Shown here piece after piece: positions 24,139-35,912 of a DNA stretch of 64,000 nucleotides (position 1 is the stretch's first letter; every line of letters starts with the position of its first letter). Position numbers and translations under genes: made by a program. This DNA comes from Scilla litardierei (taxonomy: Eukaryota > Streptophyta > Magnoliopsida > Asparagales > Asparagaceae), in the NCBI GenBank assembly GCA_030789695.1, contig CM061141.1, forward strand, positions 197,295,689-197,359,688, written 5' to 3'. Under the pieces are notes generated by a model that had not been told where the DNA came from, ran no database searches, and saw only the letters and a list, made by a program, of their open reading frames with translations.

Positions 24139-24678
24139 ATGTCAGGTCAACCAGATACTCATGGCATCACCAACAACGATATCTTGGGTATCGTAAAGGA
24201 AATACTGGAAATTCAACGCCAAGTTCTCCATGAGGCTGTTGACAAACTCTGTAAAGCATCCCAAAGGAAGCATCCTGTGGAACCACTGAGAGACGCTCTC
24301 CAACCGACGACGACTACATTCAAGAGGCCCACATCTTCAGTCAACAAGAAATCCCCGATGGTGTGCTTCCATTGCAACCGAAAGGGACATATCAAGAAGA
24401 AATGCCGCCTGCTACTGAATCAATGTTTGGCCTGTGGAGCATCTGAGCACTCTCTCAGGAACTGCCCCCGCCGCATTAACAAGAAAGCGACTACGACAAC
24501 AGGAGTTTCTGGATCAGCGCGTCTTAAACCACCCCTAACTTCACAACATCGAGTCTTTCATCAGGCCAAGCTGAACCAAGCTAGGTGTCAAGCATCCATC
24601 GCATCAACCCGAGATACTGAGGCTACAGAGCCAGTAATCACTGGTATACCTGAACCTTTTCCCTCTACGTCGATTTGA
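24139..24678 (+). pseudogene. Gag fragment with two zinc knuckles
   Basis: 179 codons from ATG 24139 (MSGQPDTHGITNNDILGIVKEILEIQRQVLHEAVDKL). It carries CFHCNRKGHIKKKC and CLACGASEHSLRNC, two CCHC nucleic-acid-binding knuckles. The N-terminus fits a gypsy gag start (compare 61884 in the second Tekay-related family). The capsid region between the N-terminus and the knuckles is absent, since a full gag would be several hundred residues, so this is an in-frame deletion derivative. It might still bind RNA; that is inference. Confidence 0.65.
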
Positions 24679-25379
24679 CACCCATCGTCTTTATTATCAT
24701 TGCTAGCATATGTTATCGTGCTACAACATGTCCACATCTTGATTTGGAAATTTTCTATTGCTTCTTATCACAAAATTCGCAACGAACTATTTCCATTGAA
24801 CCTCATTACCTTTTTCGAATTCTTAACCATTGCTTAGGAACTCGTGTTCCATTCTTGGTTATACCCTCCCTAGTAGCCACTTTTACTAACCGTTATAGTT
24901 ATTTTCATTGGATGAACCATCTACTCATTTCATCACCTTTCCTTCAGTTGATGGTGGCACGCATAAAAATGATAATCTTCCTTCAATGGACCATGATACC
25001 GGTCAATGTGCTTGGCTAAAGTCTGTTGGATCAACCTAGCTAGACTGGGTGCAAGTGATCCTAGCTTAGTCACTTCCCTGGCCGTGTCCGCTGGACCGCA
25101 AGGATGTGAATCATGATTATGTAACGCCATCGATCTTCATCATTGTCACCTTCTCTTAGCTTGATGACCTTTCGATTGACCTTCTTAGAATCTTTCTTTA
25201 GTCCCCTTGAACTCTAGTTATGGAGGACAACATTCGAATTTTGGATCATCAGAAGTTCGAGTTCAACCACTGAAGCAAATCGAAGGGCCACACTGCAAGC
25301 GACTGTCCTGAGAGGAAGTCTCAGCCTTCCAACTCTGCTCAGCAACGTCAACCAACAACAAGTGTACCAGCAGACTCGA

Positions 25380-25790
25380 CAACAGGTGCTACCCCAAAGA
25401 CGCCAAGCTTGTACCATGACAGTAGAAGAAGCTGAGGCTACGGACCAAGTAAATCACAGGTACGAGATATTCCACTAAGCTACTTACTCTATTATTTAGA
25501 GCTTGGACATGTTTCTTATCACTGTAACTGTTAAACCTCTGACTCCACGTTGGATGGTCGAGACCGCTGGCAGTTCCTAGCGGATGCCTCCAATGTTCTA
25601 TTGTGATTTGTAGACGAGGTCTTTTCGCTAAATCTATGGTAATAGAGATGCCAACATTTGATGTTGTTCTTGGGATGAATTGGTTAAGGAAATTCATGCC
25701 ACCTTTGACTGTCGTCAAAGGAGGGTAGAGTTCGAAATACCCGACCATCTTAAGTTCAAGCTCCTCCGCGGAAGCAGATCGAAGGACGCT
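25380..25790 (+). pseudogene. Remnant of a gypsy aspartic protease
   Basis: In shifting + frames the sequence shows a VEEAEATDQ-like gag/protease linker (about 25420-25450). Then comes MPTFDVVLGMNWL (about 25650-25685) and, in another frame, HATFDCRQRRVEFEIP (about 25695-25742), the C-terminal half of a Ty3/gypsy protease. The active-site DSG region is not readable. The flanks 24679-25379 are eroded gag-like or unknown sequence with no clear frame. Confidence 0.6.
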
Positions 25791-25899
25791 CAGAAGTATT
25801 CGAGGATAGTGCTGGAGATTTTGAGACGAGCCAACCTGACGTGCCAGTGTAGGTTGTTGGCGTCTTTTCATTTTGTGCTCGTATTTCTCTTCTAGCCCC

Positions 25900-26916
25900 T
25901 ACTTCTATCTTGTAACCGATTTTCTCTCTCCAAGGGTTTGATTTCATTTCCCACCGACCACCTTCCTCCCCCTCTTTATTTCGTTTGTCCGTTTTCCCCC
26001 TCGAGACTCGTGCCCGCCGAACCCTACCCTACCTAACCCCGACCTTCGGTGCCCCCCTTTTCTTTTTAACCCCGCTCCTTCCTCCACAAGCCACCCCGTG
26101 GCTTCCCTCAGACATCGCCCCCTCATCCTCCCGGCCTCTTCCCCAAGCGAGCTCGATCGGACCTCGCATCGCCGCTCCGATCTCCGATCCGCCAGCCTCA
26201 CCCGAAGATCCGCCAGCTTCCGCTTCGCTCCATCCCGTAGGCCCTAGCTCCCCGCCATGGATCGCCAGCCAGTCGGAGCCCTCGCCGCCGTAGATCGCAA
26301 GCCGCCGATGGCCCGCCAACGACCTTGGGGTCTGTTGGGCATAGCAGCAACCCTCGCCGCCACCCATGCTTTGGCCGTGTGGTCAGGATATTGGGAACCC
26401 GCCGCCCTTGGTATCATTGGGAGCTCCTTTTTCTGGTTCTTCCCCCTTGAGCTGCCCAGCTTCGAGTGCTTTTTAGGGGTTCTCCTTAGTGCTTGTAGGT
26501 TCTTGAGTTTTTGGTCGTTGAACTGCTTAGGGCTGATGATGTTTACCGTAGATATCGACCAATGGTGTTGGGAAGGAGTATCCTTAGGATTGGGTATTGG
26601 CATACTTTTGGGCTTAGGCGTTGAAGTTGGATGTCGGTCTTGTGCTCGGATTTGGGAGACGGCTAGGATGTTGGTTTCTTGTTGGATGTTATGGAGACTG
26701 CTGGGTCAAGTGGTAGCGATGATCTTGACCCTCGAGAGTTGGCCTTATACTTGCCTGTATGTGTTGATCTGGGTAATGGCTTGTAATCTGGTAGCGTGGC
26801 AGATGAAGCCCTTTGTGCTCGGCTGGTTAAGTTGTAACCGTAAGGACACACTAGGTTTATCCCTTACGCTTTTGTATGTTATGGCGATGATTTACATGAT
26901 TGAGACCATGTAATCA
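25900..26916 (+). other. Unrecognised GC-rich segment inside the Tekay-related element
   Basis: It begins as a CT/CG-rich leader-like stretch (25905-26256) and continues as a 218-codon frame from ATG 26257 to 26913, which is unusually rich in Leu, Trp, Gly and Cys. I recognise no domain. It could be a captured host gene fragment (5' leader plus first exon/intron), a piece of another LTR's leader, or chance open frame. It lies where reverse transcriptase and integrase would be. Confidence 0.4.
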
Positions 26917-27197
26917 TCATTTATAGACGTTCTGTCCTCCTCTTTGGTGTGCTTGCTTCTGACTTGTCACCTTACGTTCCAAGTTCGAACAGATGTCATC
27001 ATCTTAATAGCTCTCCTTTTCGTGTTATGACATTATCTTATATTTTGGCTACTTGATAATATATATTAGTCACATCCCTTATTTGCTTATCACATTTCAT
27101 GTTATTTACAACCTGATTTACAAAGATCTATCTATTCTATCATTTATTTGCTTGAGCTTCTTTATAATATCAATTAATTGTTTCAAAAATATTTTTA

Positions 27198-27234
27198 AAT
27201 TCCGAGGACGGAATTATTTTTAAGGAGGGTAGAA
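27198..27234 (+). other. Pre-LTR hairpin and polypurine tract of the Tekay-related element
   Basis: AATTCCG-AGGA-CGGAATT (27198-27215) then TTTTTAAGGAGGGTAGAA directly before the 3' LTR. It is identical in plan to 1873-1909. Confidence 0.75.
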
Positions 27235-30200
27235 TGTAACGGCCTGTTTTCTTCAACACAACTATTTACGTGTTTAACCTATTTCCAATTTTTTTGAACT
27301 ATTTTATAATGGTTTGTTAGGAGTTTCACTGATTTCAAAAATTTCTTATAAAAATATTTTGATGTACCAGACTAGTAATGGAGTATTTTAGTAAGATCGG
27401 ATTTCATCAAATACCTCTAAAAGATCTGATAAAAATTCATTTTCAGATATTACTGTTTTGGCTTAACGAATTTATTTTCTATACAAACGTCTTCAAAACA
27501 TTTTCAAACTTCTACAGTAGCATCCTATGATCATTTAGGGCTTCCCACATTAATTTCGTAATTTTCTGATATCATTTCAATAGAGAACCCGCAAACCCGC
27601 TTTCTAAACGTTTTGGCCAAAATCTAGTATTTCCGAAGCTCAAATCCCGTAACGGTCTTCGTATTCGCGATCCTCGTGACGATACGATCCCGTGGGTATG
27701 TTTTCGTAATTTTTCGGACACGTTTACTAGTAAGGGGCATTTTCGTAATTTTCGCTTTTTGTATTTTCACTAATGTCCTTTTGTTAATTGGGTTTTACCT
27801 TGCTAATTACCTAATTACCCCTAATTACCCTAGCTAATCACCCTAACCCAACCCGTAACCCCCTCATTCCCATCTACCCTCCCATCTACCCACTCATCTA
27901 CCCTTCTCATCTACCCCTACTAATCACCATTTTGCCATTTATTAACCCTATATATTAAACCCTCTCCCCCTTCATTTTCGTTCAAACCCAAAGCCCGCAC
28001 AGCATCAAACCCAAGCTCCGCCCCCCCCCTCTCTCTCTTCCGTCTCCTCTCCCGCTCTCTCTCCCTCCTCTCTCGTACTCACCTCCGGCGGGCCTCGACC
28101 GCCGCCCGCCGTCCACCAACACCGCCGACCAACCCCGCTCCAAGCGCCCCCACGTCGACACCGCCAAAGCAGAGCCCCGCCGCCGCCTTTGTTCCCCTCC
28201 GACGACAGCGCCGTTCCACCCTCGAGAACCCCGACCCCGAAGCAGCTCCGCCCTCCACCGCCGCACGGATCGCCGCCCAACGCCGCCGCCTCCGACGCCG
28301 ACCGACCCCGCCTTCGCCACCGTCTGCCTCCCCCGCCCCACCGCCGTACCGTCGGCGAAGCCCCCAGGCAATGAGCGTAACGGTGGGTGCGTAATATCGC
28401 AATGGCACAAGCGTAATTACGGGGAACTTTCGTATTTTATTAATTATTAAATGTGTTTATAGGTTATAAATCCATAACTAATTATACAGGGGCCAGAAAA
28501 ATGAGTGACTAGTCCCAGAAAATCAGAAACGTCGAAACGAATCCATTGGCGCTAGTTTCGTCGCAATCAGGCAAGTATATTTCTCACAGTGAATTTTTGA
28601 AGGCAAAACTTAAATAGGTTAAAATTCTTTTAAAATTCGTAGCTTGTAATTTTTACGTACACCTACATCTGATAAAAATATATGTTATAGTACTTGTAAA
28701 TACGATCGTTTTGACATCTTGTTTGCAGAATTCTGATGTACGGTTTATCCGGAATAAATCCTTGATCGAGGGTATTATTAATAATTTCTTGTTTTATAAA
28801 TCCTTTTAAAATTCATAACCTGTGATTTTTACGTACACCAATGTACGATAAAAATATATGTCGTAGTACTGGTGAATACGATCATTTTGACACCTTGTTT
28901 GAAGAATTCTGATGTACGGTTTGCTCTAAACAATTCCTTGAACATATGTTTTAAAAATCATTTCTTGATTTAAAATTGCTTTTTGGCTATTTAAAATTGT
29001 TTAAAAATTGTTTAAAAATCTTGAAAAATAACTACTAGTCTTAGAAAGTATTTTAAGCTAATTTAAACTCTTTTGCTTGGTTAAAATCATATCTTACTCG
29101 TTCTTTATTTATTTAAGTGATACTGATGTTTTCATTTAATCGAGTCGTGAAGTTGTGAACTTTCACGAGACTGTTGTACAGACTATTGGAATACCGAGAT
29201 TGAATTGACTGAATGGAAGATGGAACTTCAACAATATTGAATGAAAGATGGAACTTTAATAATATAGAATGAAAGATGGAATTTCAATAATAGACAGATA
29301 GTACACATTCTTTTGACCGCCACTTGACTTGACCCGGGTTTGGGGTAGTCTATGATCACAAGTGTTACAGAATGACTGGATGCGCCATACTAAATTACCT
29401 CCAACACATTACGGGGGTTAGAACCTTGACCGTTGCCATATCGGAACGGTGGGTAAGCCTCGGAGTTGCTCCCGTCGCAGGCTGCATGTTGGTTATCTCT
29501 AGTACTCTTGGACATGGACTTATCACTAGGATAGACTGGTTATTGACTATTGTTCTAACATCTTCTCTGCAGGTTGCTACAGTGTGTTTATTTAATGCTA
29601 AATCGTCACAGGTTGCAAATGGTATTGCTAATTGTTATTGAATGATTAAATTGCTACAGGTTGTAAACGGTATTGCAAATGGCTATCGATGATTAAATTG
29701 CTGCAGATTGCAAATGTTCAACTTCTTTAACTGCTTTAACTGTTTTAACTGCTTTAAACTGCTTTATCCCTTTTATTGCTTATTTGTGAATTAAGCTTAT
29801 TGCTTGTCTTTAAAAGTTCACCATTGTTTAAATTTAAAATGTCCAACGTTTTGGTTTTGAGATTATCTTGCCGAGTAAACCTCGCTGACGGACATTTCAT
29901 TTTGTTGTTTTACGAAATGTCCGTCAGGTATCAATAGTGGGTTCTTTGAAGACACTACTGCAGGAGTCGAGCCAGTGCTCGAAAACTACGTGGAGTATCT
30001 ACCCACAGAAGACTAGACTTTTACCTTCGCGTCAGCACTTATATATATATTTGATTAATGTAATTCGTGTACTTTGTTTGTATTGGCCATGCTAGGCCAA
30101 GCTGTATCTTAATTATTGTACACTGGATATGTAATAATGTTGTTTGAGCTGCTTCTTAAACTTGCAAGCAAGAATCTGCAATTTTTATACAGACGCTTAG

Positions 30201-30332
30201 TGTGTTTAAGCCAAGGAGGAAGAAAAGAAAAAGATTCCAAAAAGAAAAAAAAAAGTACTCCTCCTTGTTTTAAGCACATCGCGGACCCGCTCGCGTCCTC
30301 GCTCCCGATAGAATGGGAAGCGGGGCGTGGCA
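27235..30332 (+). repeat. 3' LTR of the Tekay-related element
   Basis: Nearly identical to 20907-24005 (offset 6,328 bp, then 6,327 after the simple-repeat difference). Followed by CCTCA. Confidence 0.95.
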
Positions 30333-30352
30333 CCTCAAGTGTGAGTGGGAGA

Positions 30353-30877
30353 TGTTGGATATGGACGACATGAATACACACATGAGGGGATGTATGAGGG
30401 TATACGGACCTCAGATGTCGTGTGCACGAAAGCGTGCACAAAGGGAACCTTTTCTCGTGTGAAAAGGACCACTCGATAAGTGGAAAAAGTCACTTTATAA
30501 GTGCATAAAGGCACTCGATAAGTGAATGAAGAAGAGGATAAGTAAAAGGGCTAATATAGGCTAATAAGCTTATAATTGGTTATTTCCTACAATAACTACC
30601 CCTAAAGCCTATAAATAGGACCCAAGGGTATGCCTTTTACATGAATCTTAACATGCCATAAGTTTGCATAAGGCAACTTGTGTTCTTCTTCTCCCTTCCA
30701 TTAAAATCCTCTTCTAAATATAGATTTAGGCGGTGAAACGCTGCTTCGATCCTCCGTGACGAAGTACCGACCGTTGTGGCGAATCCGAGGGTGAAGTTCA
30801 GAGACTACGGTGCCGCGTACAGAAGCGTAAGTCTATGTTATTCGATCCTAACATCGTTGTTTTGACAGGATACTTCA
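30353..30877 (+). repeat. 3' LTR of the nested copia
   Basis: Preceded by the polypurine-like AAGTGTGAGTGGGAGA (about 30337-30352) and followed by CTTAT. About 3% different from the 5' LTR, and transitions predominate. Confidence 0.93.
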
Positions 30878-30882
30878 CTTAT

Positions 30883-32010
30883 TGTTGGGGAGGTGGTTGA
30901 GGCGTCCTCTGGAACTGTGGAGGTTGCAGCCCTCCATTTGGATTCCCGTAAGAAAGACTGGGGTGATTCCTTGCTGCTGGATGCTGCCATTGGTGTCGTC
31001 CATCTCCTTGCACAAAATGTGCCCGCTCAGGTGGCATGTCAGCTCCGTCATATGACCCTTCATGAGGGACATAGCCTTGCTCTGGATATTCTTCGTGGGT
31101 AGAGTAGGTTGGAGCACTAGAGGTGGTTGAATAGCATCCAACCGCTGTTTGATTCTTGCTACCTGCTTACAAAGAGTTTCAATATGAGAATCAAGATGAC
31201 TAACAACTTTTACCTCGGGGTTCTTAATGATGGTGCACTCCTCACTCCAATGTTGGTTGTTTCCAGCCATGTGCTCAAGCAGAGATATAGCTTCTTCAGA
31301 TGACTTATCCAAAAGGGCGCCTTGTGCGACGGCATCTATGATCATTTTTCTGCTCGGCTGGAGCCTGTTGTAGAAACTCTGGACTAGATCCCAAGCCGGG
31401 ATTCCGTGATGTGGACACTGGTGCTAGAGATCCTTAAACCTCTCCCAATCTTTATAAAGGGACTCTTGAGGCAATTGCTTTAAATTGGAGATGGCACATC
31501 GAATCCTCACCATTTTGGACGGTGGGTAAAATTTATTCACGAATGCTAGAGCCAGTTTCTCCCAAGTGGTGAGGTGGTTGGCCGGATGGACGCGCAACCA
31601 GTACGAGGCCTTGTCCCTCAAAGTAAAAGGGAAGAGCCTAACCTTTATGGTATCGTCGCTCACATCCTTCATTTTGAACGTGTCGCACTTTGCCAAGAAA
31701 GAATCAATATGATGATTCGGGTTCTCGTGTGGATGCCCATGGAAGGGATCCTGCTGCATCAGATTAATTAACCTGGTCTTCAGCTCGAAGCTACCCGTCG
31801 CCAGTTGCGGCCTCAAAATAGAAGAAGCGCTCACATAGCTTGGTTTCATATGGTCCCGGATGGACCAGTACGAGGTGGAGTGGTTGTACGCTCTGCCATT
31901 GGATCAAAAGATGTCTGACCCCTTACCAAAGCTCTGAGTGTTCGTGCGGTTTTTTCGATCTCGGGATCAAAAAGTAATTCCTTGTCAATGCTTCTGAGGC
32001 GAGTAATCAT
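30883..32010 (-). pseudogene. Athila-like gag, N-terminal part
   Basis: The chosen start is the ATG at 32010 (MITRLRSIDKELLFDPEIEKTARTLRAL, a typical Athila gag opening). After a stop at about 31850 the capsid core continues (ENPNHHIDSFLAKCDTF, FPFTLRDKASYWL, WEKLALAFVNKFYPPSKMVRIRCAISNLKQLPQESLYKDWERFKDL). A further break at about 31424 separates the next segment (31345-30883), which ends where the copia inserted. Gag forms the particle that packages element RNA. The frame is broken at least twice besides the insertion, so no full protein can be made. Confidence 0.8.
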
Positions 32011-32143
32011 GCTCAACAAAAACAACTTAGAAGAATACCGTGAGTAGCAAAGTAATAAAGGATAATAAAAGGATAGAGAGACAATATATGGTAAGATTTG
32101 CTAAAAATTTCTTCAAAATAAAAACAGCCTAAGCACCGTACAT

Positions 32144-32161
32144 TCCCCGGCAACTGTGCCA
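32144..32161 (-). other. Primer-binding site of the Athila-like element
   Basis: On the minus strand TGGCACAGTTGCCGGGGA lies 6 nt after the 5' LTR end. It differs at two positions from TGGCGCCGTTGCCGGGGA, the Asp-tRNA-type site usual in this lineage. This fixes orientation and the 5' LTR. Confidence 0.8.
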
Positions 32162-32167
32162 AAAACT

Positions 32168-33909
32168 TGATGCACCCGGAACTAACACCTAAAAGCCACC
32201 TGGAAGTTTCACTAATGCCAGGCACCGAATGGCCCCCATGTATCGGTTCCGGGCTCACGAACGCAAGTGGATGGTGTCAAGTTATAGTATAAAAGATATC
32301 GATCCCATAGAAAAAGTAGCGGTGTATTAATCTCAGATTATTTCTAAATCTCAGAAGGAGGTAGCAGTCGGTGTGAATGATTGTTTGGTTGGTGTTGTTT
32401 GATCAATATAAGAGGACTATGGCATTAGGACTCACCGCTAGGAAGGAGGTCGATTCTATGTTAGGACTTCTATGTTGCATTGGTTTTATTGGGGATTGTA
32501 GCATCTGAGAAGTGAATTCATGCGTCAAGGCATCATGAATATAATATACCGTATTCACCCCGCTCATGCAATAGATACATACGGTATGTGCATTAAGGAT
32601 CTACAATAATCTCACCGCTCTCATGGTTCGAATACTCTCAACTCGTACCACTCTCGTGGGTCAGAGCTTCGAGGTATTTTGGTGGCTCTTATTGACGCAA
32701 TGGCGGTAGCCATCAATTAGTGGTATCGTTTGTCGGGGGATCCCATTAAGGCACGAGCCGGGCATGGTCACGAGCCTCGGTTGAATCCACTAACTCCCTA
32801 ATTAAATCCATAAGGTACTCCTTAAGCAAATCGATTCCACAGACCGTGGGCACGATCTCAGTACGAGTTCTCCTCGGGATTTTGCTAGATCAACCAAAAA
32901 TACACCCCTTTAATTATCCAATGCAACCTAAAAATCCTAACTTCACTTCTTTTTCCTAAGATCCTAGGGCTAATCCATTAGCCCTAGATAAAACTACTCA
33001 CACATGATGGGGGAAACAAGGAAAGATTGGATTTTTAGGTTGGAATTCATCTTAGTAATCAAAAACATATAACAGTTCGGAATACGTACTAAAAACGTGT
33101 AGTTCGGTAGCAAGCCACGGAGAAACAAGATCCAAATGATTCCAAGCCAGAAAACACAATAAAAATTAAGCCTTTTCTCAATATCAAAACCTAAATCCCA
33201 AATCTCAAGCTCACACTAAAAACTCTTAATAAAAATTATCCCTAAAACACTTGATTGTCTAAAACATTAAAGGAAAATTGTTTTTATACAAGGGGTAGGA
33301 CCCCACAGATAATTCTTAGAACTCTGGAAAGTTGGGCCCATATGTCAATTGGGTGCGTCGGCTACTCGACCGATCAGGTGGCTGCTCGGTCGAGTCACTT
33401 CGCTGGCTGCATTGCTACTTCATTGTTTCTGATGCGGGCTACTCGGTCGAGTAGCCCCCTATTCGGTCGAGTAGCAGGGTGTGTCAAGTCGGGTCGAGTC
33501 ACCTAGCTGCTCCGTCGAGTCACCTCGTATATGTTTCCTGCTGTATCTGCGTGTCAGCTCGGCTGAGCAGCTTTAAGCTACTAGGCCCGAGTCACCTGGG
33601 AAACTAAATGGCTGAGGGCTTTTTCTGAATTTCTCTCGCTCGCTTTTCCTATTCTCCTTTGATATTCTTCTAAACTACGGCGAACTCCCATGGAGCCTTG
33701 CTAATGATGCCATGGATGCGCTGGATGTGTCCATGTCTCGAATCTGCTTTAATTCACTCCAAAATCTTGGAAAATCCACAAATTTATACAAAAACTAGAA
33801 TATGGCGTTAGAAGCGCATTAATATCTAAAAATATGGATTTCGGAGGCGAATATGATATGAAATGAGATGAAATGATGCGGTAAAAACATGGAAAATATG
33901 GACATATCA
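32168..33909 (-). repeat. 5' LTR of the Athila-like element
   Basis: 1,742 bp, homologous to 5350-7070. The TATA box is at 33281-33288 (minus strand) and the palindromic array (B2) at about 33350-33600. The high end joins the CCTAC duplication at 33910-33914. Confidence 0.9.
33350..33600 (-). promoter_or_regulatory. CTCGGTCGAGTAGC palindrome array in Athila 5' LTR (array B2)
   Basis: GCTACTCGACCGAT, GCTGCTCGGTCGAGTCAC, CTACTCGGTCGAGTAGCC, TCGGTCGAGTAGCAGG and related copies occur within 250 bp, about 65 bp upstream of the TATA box on the minus strand. It matches array B1 with independent substitutions, while several palindrome cores stay intact. Confidence 0.65.
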
Positions 33910-33914
33910 CCTAC

Positions 33915-34165
33915 CCATGGCACACTCGCATGTATATGCTTCTACAGTCGCATGTCCTGTCTTCCCAGAATTCCTGAGTTTTCACCACTTACACACCTAG
34001 GAATTCATTCGACTGTAGAAGGTTTCTCAGTCGCTTGTTGATTTACAGGCACATGTCCGACCTTCATCAGTCGGCTGTCCTACGTGGTAAGTTACCGTTT
34101 GAATTCTCACCTACCTTCTGACATAGTGCAGCAGGTGACTGTGAGTTCTTCACCAGTCGACAGTC
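33915..34165 (+). promoter_or_regulatory. CAGGCGCCTG palindrome array, right part (array C)
   Basis: The array resumes with the CCATGGCACACTCGC unit, then ACAGTCGCATG, CAGTCGCTTG, ACAGGCACATG and AGTCGACAGTC half-sites. Joining left and right parts at the CCTAC duplication restores the unit seen at 5199-5240. A TATA box (CATATAAGAG, about 34249) follows. Confidence 0.6.
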
Positions 34166-34925
34166 TGGCGAGTATTTTCTATCTGTTGGGTTTTTTCGCA
34201 CGGATTTCAAAAGGGGTTTTGGGTATTTTTCTTGAGGGTTTTAGAGAACATATAAGAGGTTCTCTTACTATTCCATTGAGCATCTCTTAGACAATCTTGC
34301 ATTCATTCCTAAGCTCAATCTCTCAAGCTCTATCTTCCTCAACTCTCAAGCCTTAGAAATCTCAACTCTAATCATGTCTTCCCACTTAAACCAAATATGG
34401 GCTTCAAGCTTTGGTGAAGACAAGTGCAAGGGATTTCTCTCATCTTGGAAGAGACATCAACACACACATACTTGCTCCTTCAAGTTCTACTTCAAGGCAT
34501 ATGTGTATGTAAGTGTTTACATTTCAAGTTTCATTATCACGTATTTCGATTACACTCTCGGTTTGTGAGAGCAGATTTGCTTGATCCCAAGTTATGGGAG
34601 TCAAGGACATCGATTGTACATAGATTACACTTGTAGGGTTGCTATAAGTGGGTTTAAAGGAAACCTCAAGTTAGGGTTCTAACTTGAGTATCCAGAGGTA
34701 TCCGGATGAAAAGGACGTAGGATTACCGGGAACAAGTCGTGATTGGACTTGGGAATCTGAACACGTGAAACATCTCTTTATTAGTTCGTTTCATTTTGTG
34801 TTAATATAATTCCGTATTTATTGTTGGTTAGGAATTTAAATTGGTATAACTATCGTTTAAATTTTATAAACACTAATCAACCACCCTTCTAGTGTTTTCC
34901 TCATAGCCAGGGTCCTTACAACACA

Positions 34926-35801
34926 TCTCGAAGTATTTCACCCATGTGATATAAAACAATGGCATATTAGCAGTGTATAAGAGATCCGCATAGATAAAAA
35001 GTACCAAATAGCATCCTATTATTTTAAACAAAAATGTGTTTATATAATTACAATAATTATTTCAAGGGCACATCCTCCAACACTAGATTGGAGAGAAAAT
35101 GAATGAGATTTTTAGCTTTAGTTTTCTTTATAGTATTTATCCGAACTGAAATTATTATGTCCTAAGATGATGTTATCCCAACTTACCGTTTTAATGATTA
35201 TTTTCTCTTAATCCTTTGGTCAAAGATTTCCTTCTCATCTCATCTCATCACATCACATCAATGTTTTATCGATGTGAAATAAATCGATGCCTTGGCAATT
35301 GTCACATCTCGTCAATAAGTAACTTATCGTGTTAGTATCACATCAATGCTAGTCTCCCCTTATTACTTCACATAATATTAATTTTAAATTTGTTGATTTG
35401 TGTGTTCCACTTGGTAAACTTTCCGAATTTTAGAAAATCGTTCCACCTGTTAATCGATATTTAATATGATATTCTTAAAAATAAAATAAATTTCTGACTG
35501 TTGTTTTCATATTCACATTTAATTATATTATTATTATTATTTTCATTTCATTATTTGTTCTCTTTTCAACATCTCAAATTTCAAATTGTTATTACAACGA
35601 ATCAAGCTTTAGTTTGAATAATTAACAAAATGTATCCATGTGCAATGGTCTGGACTAAGAATATAAAATCGCTAATTTCTCTTTTTAATGATAAAAGGTA
35701 GCACAGTGTAATGTTTTCAAAACCATGAGGTATTTTTATGCAATAAAAAGTATAGTGTCTGATGCCATTTGATTAGAAATGACCAGGTGTGATGACATAA
35801 A
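34926..35801. other. AT-rich unannotated DNA between the two stacks
   Basis: No ORF, LTR terminus or RNA gene recognised. CATCTCATCTCATCACATCACATCAATG near 35238-35265 is a short imperfect repeat. Confidence 0.5.
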
Positions 35802-35912
35802 TGTTAGTGGTTATGCCCTAGGCCAAATATTTAGACCTTTATGTTATGTCATTTTTCATTTATAAAATGTTACTCTTATTGTTATTGTTATATTGCTTGC
35901 ATGTTTCATTAT

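Larger units (their letters stand above)
20907..30332 (+). mobile_element. Recent non-autonomous Tekay-related element nested in the copia
   Basis: LTRs of 3,099 bp (20907-24005) and 3,098 bp (27235-30332), duplication CCTCA at 20902-20906 and 30333-30337. The LTRs read as identical except an A/G difference (about 21749 against 28076) and a C-run/CT-run length difference (about 21692 against 28020). The 3.2-kb interior has a gag zinc-knuckle fragment, a decayed protease fragment and an unrecognised segment, but no reverse transcriptase or integrase. It must have been mobilised in trans. The hairpin and polypurine tract before the 3' LTR match the Tekay-like element at 1873-1909. Confidence 0.93.
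13695..30877 (+). mobile_element. Ty1/copia element nested in the Athila-like element
   Basis: 525-bp LTRs at 13695-14219 and 30353-30877, 5-bp duplication CTTAT at 13690-13694 and 30878-30882, an initiator-Met-type primer site after the 5' LTR, and gag-pol at 15801-19905. It inserted into the gag of the Athila-like element in the opposite orientation. By eye the LTRs differ at about 15 of 525 sites (about 3%). A 9.4-kb Tekay-related element later inserted between pol and the polypurine tract. Confidence 0.95.
5350..33909 (-). mobile_element. Athila-like Ty3/gypsy element lacking RT and integrase, with nested insertions
   Basis: The ends are TGATG and CATCA, with a 5-bp duplication CCTAC at 5345-5349 and 33910-33914. 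On the minus strand the order is 5' LTR (33909-32168), primer site, gag-protease, internal palindromic array, 3' ORF, polypurine tract and 3' LTR (7070-5350). No reverse transcriptase or integrase motif is present between the protease end (12163) and the 3' ORF, so the copy is non-autonomous or deleted. About 17.2 kb of the interval is the nested copia. The two LTRs differ at roughly 9% of the first 300 bases by eye, which makes it the older insertion. Confidence 0.9.
4528..34920 (+). mobile_element. Solo Sirevirus-like copia LTR, split by a later insertion
   Basis: The left part is 4528-5349 and the right part 33915-34920, about 1.8 kb together. It starts TGTTAAG and ends CCTTACA, flanked by ACACA at 4523-4527 and 34921-34925. 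The start (a GG-TTTGATGATGA block) and the end (a CCACCCTTCTAG block about 28 nt before the terminus) match the plan of the + strand Sirevirus LTR in this window (47845-48918). No primer site or coding region follows, so it is a solo LTR left by recombination between two LTRs. The TATA box is at about 34249. The Athila-like element later inserted at its CCTAC. Confidence 0.8.

Noticed and set aside
26257..26913. 218-codon frame as a membrane protein gene
   Set aside because: It is hydrophobic and Trp/Cys-rich but has no regular helix spacing or known motif. I keep the segment as unrecognised and do not call a gene.
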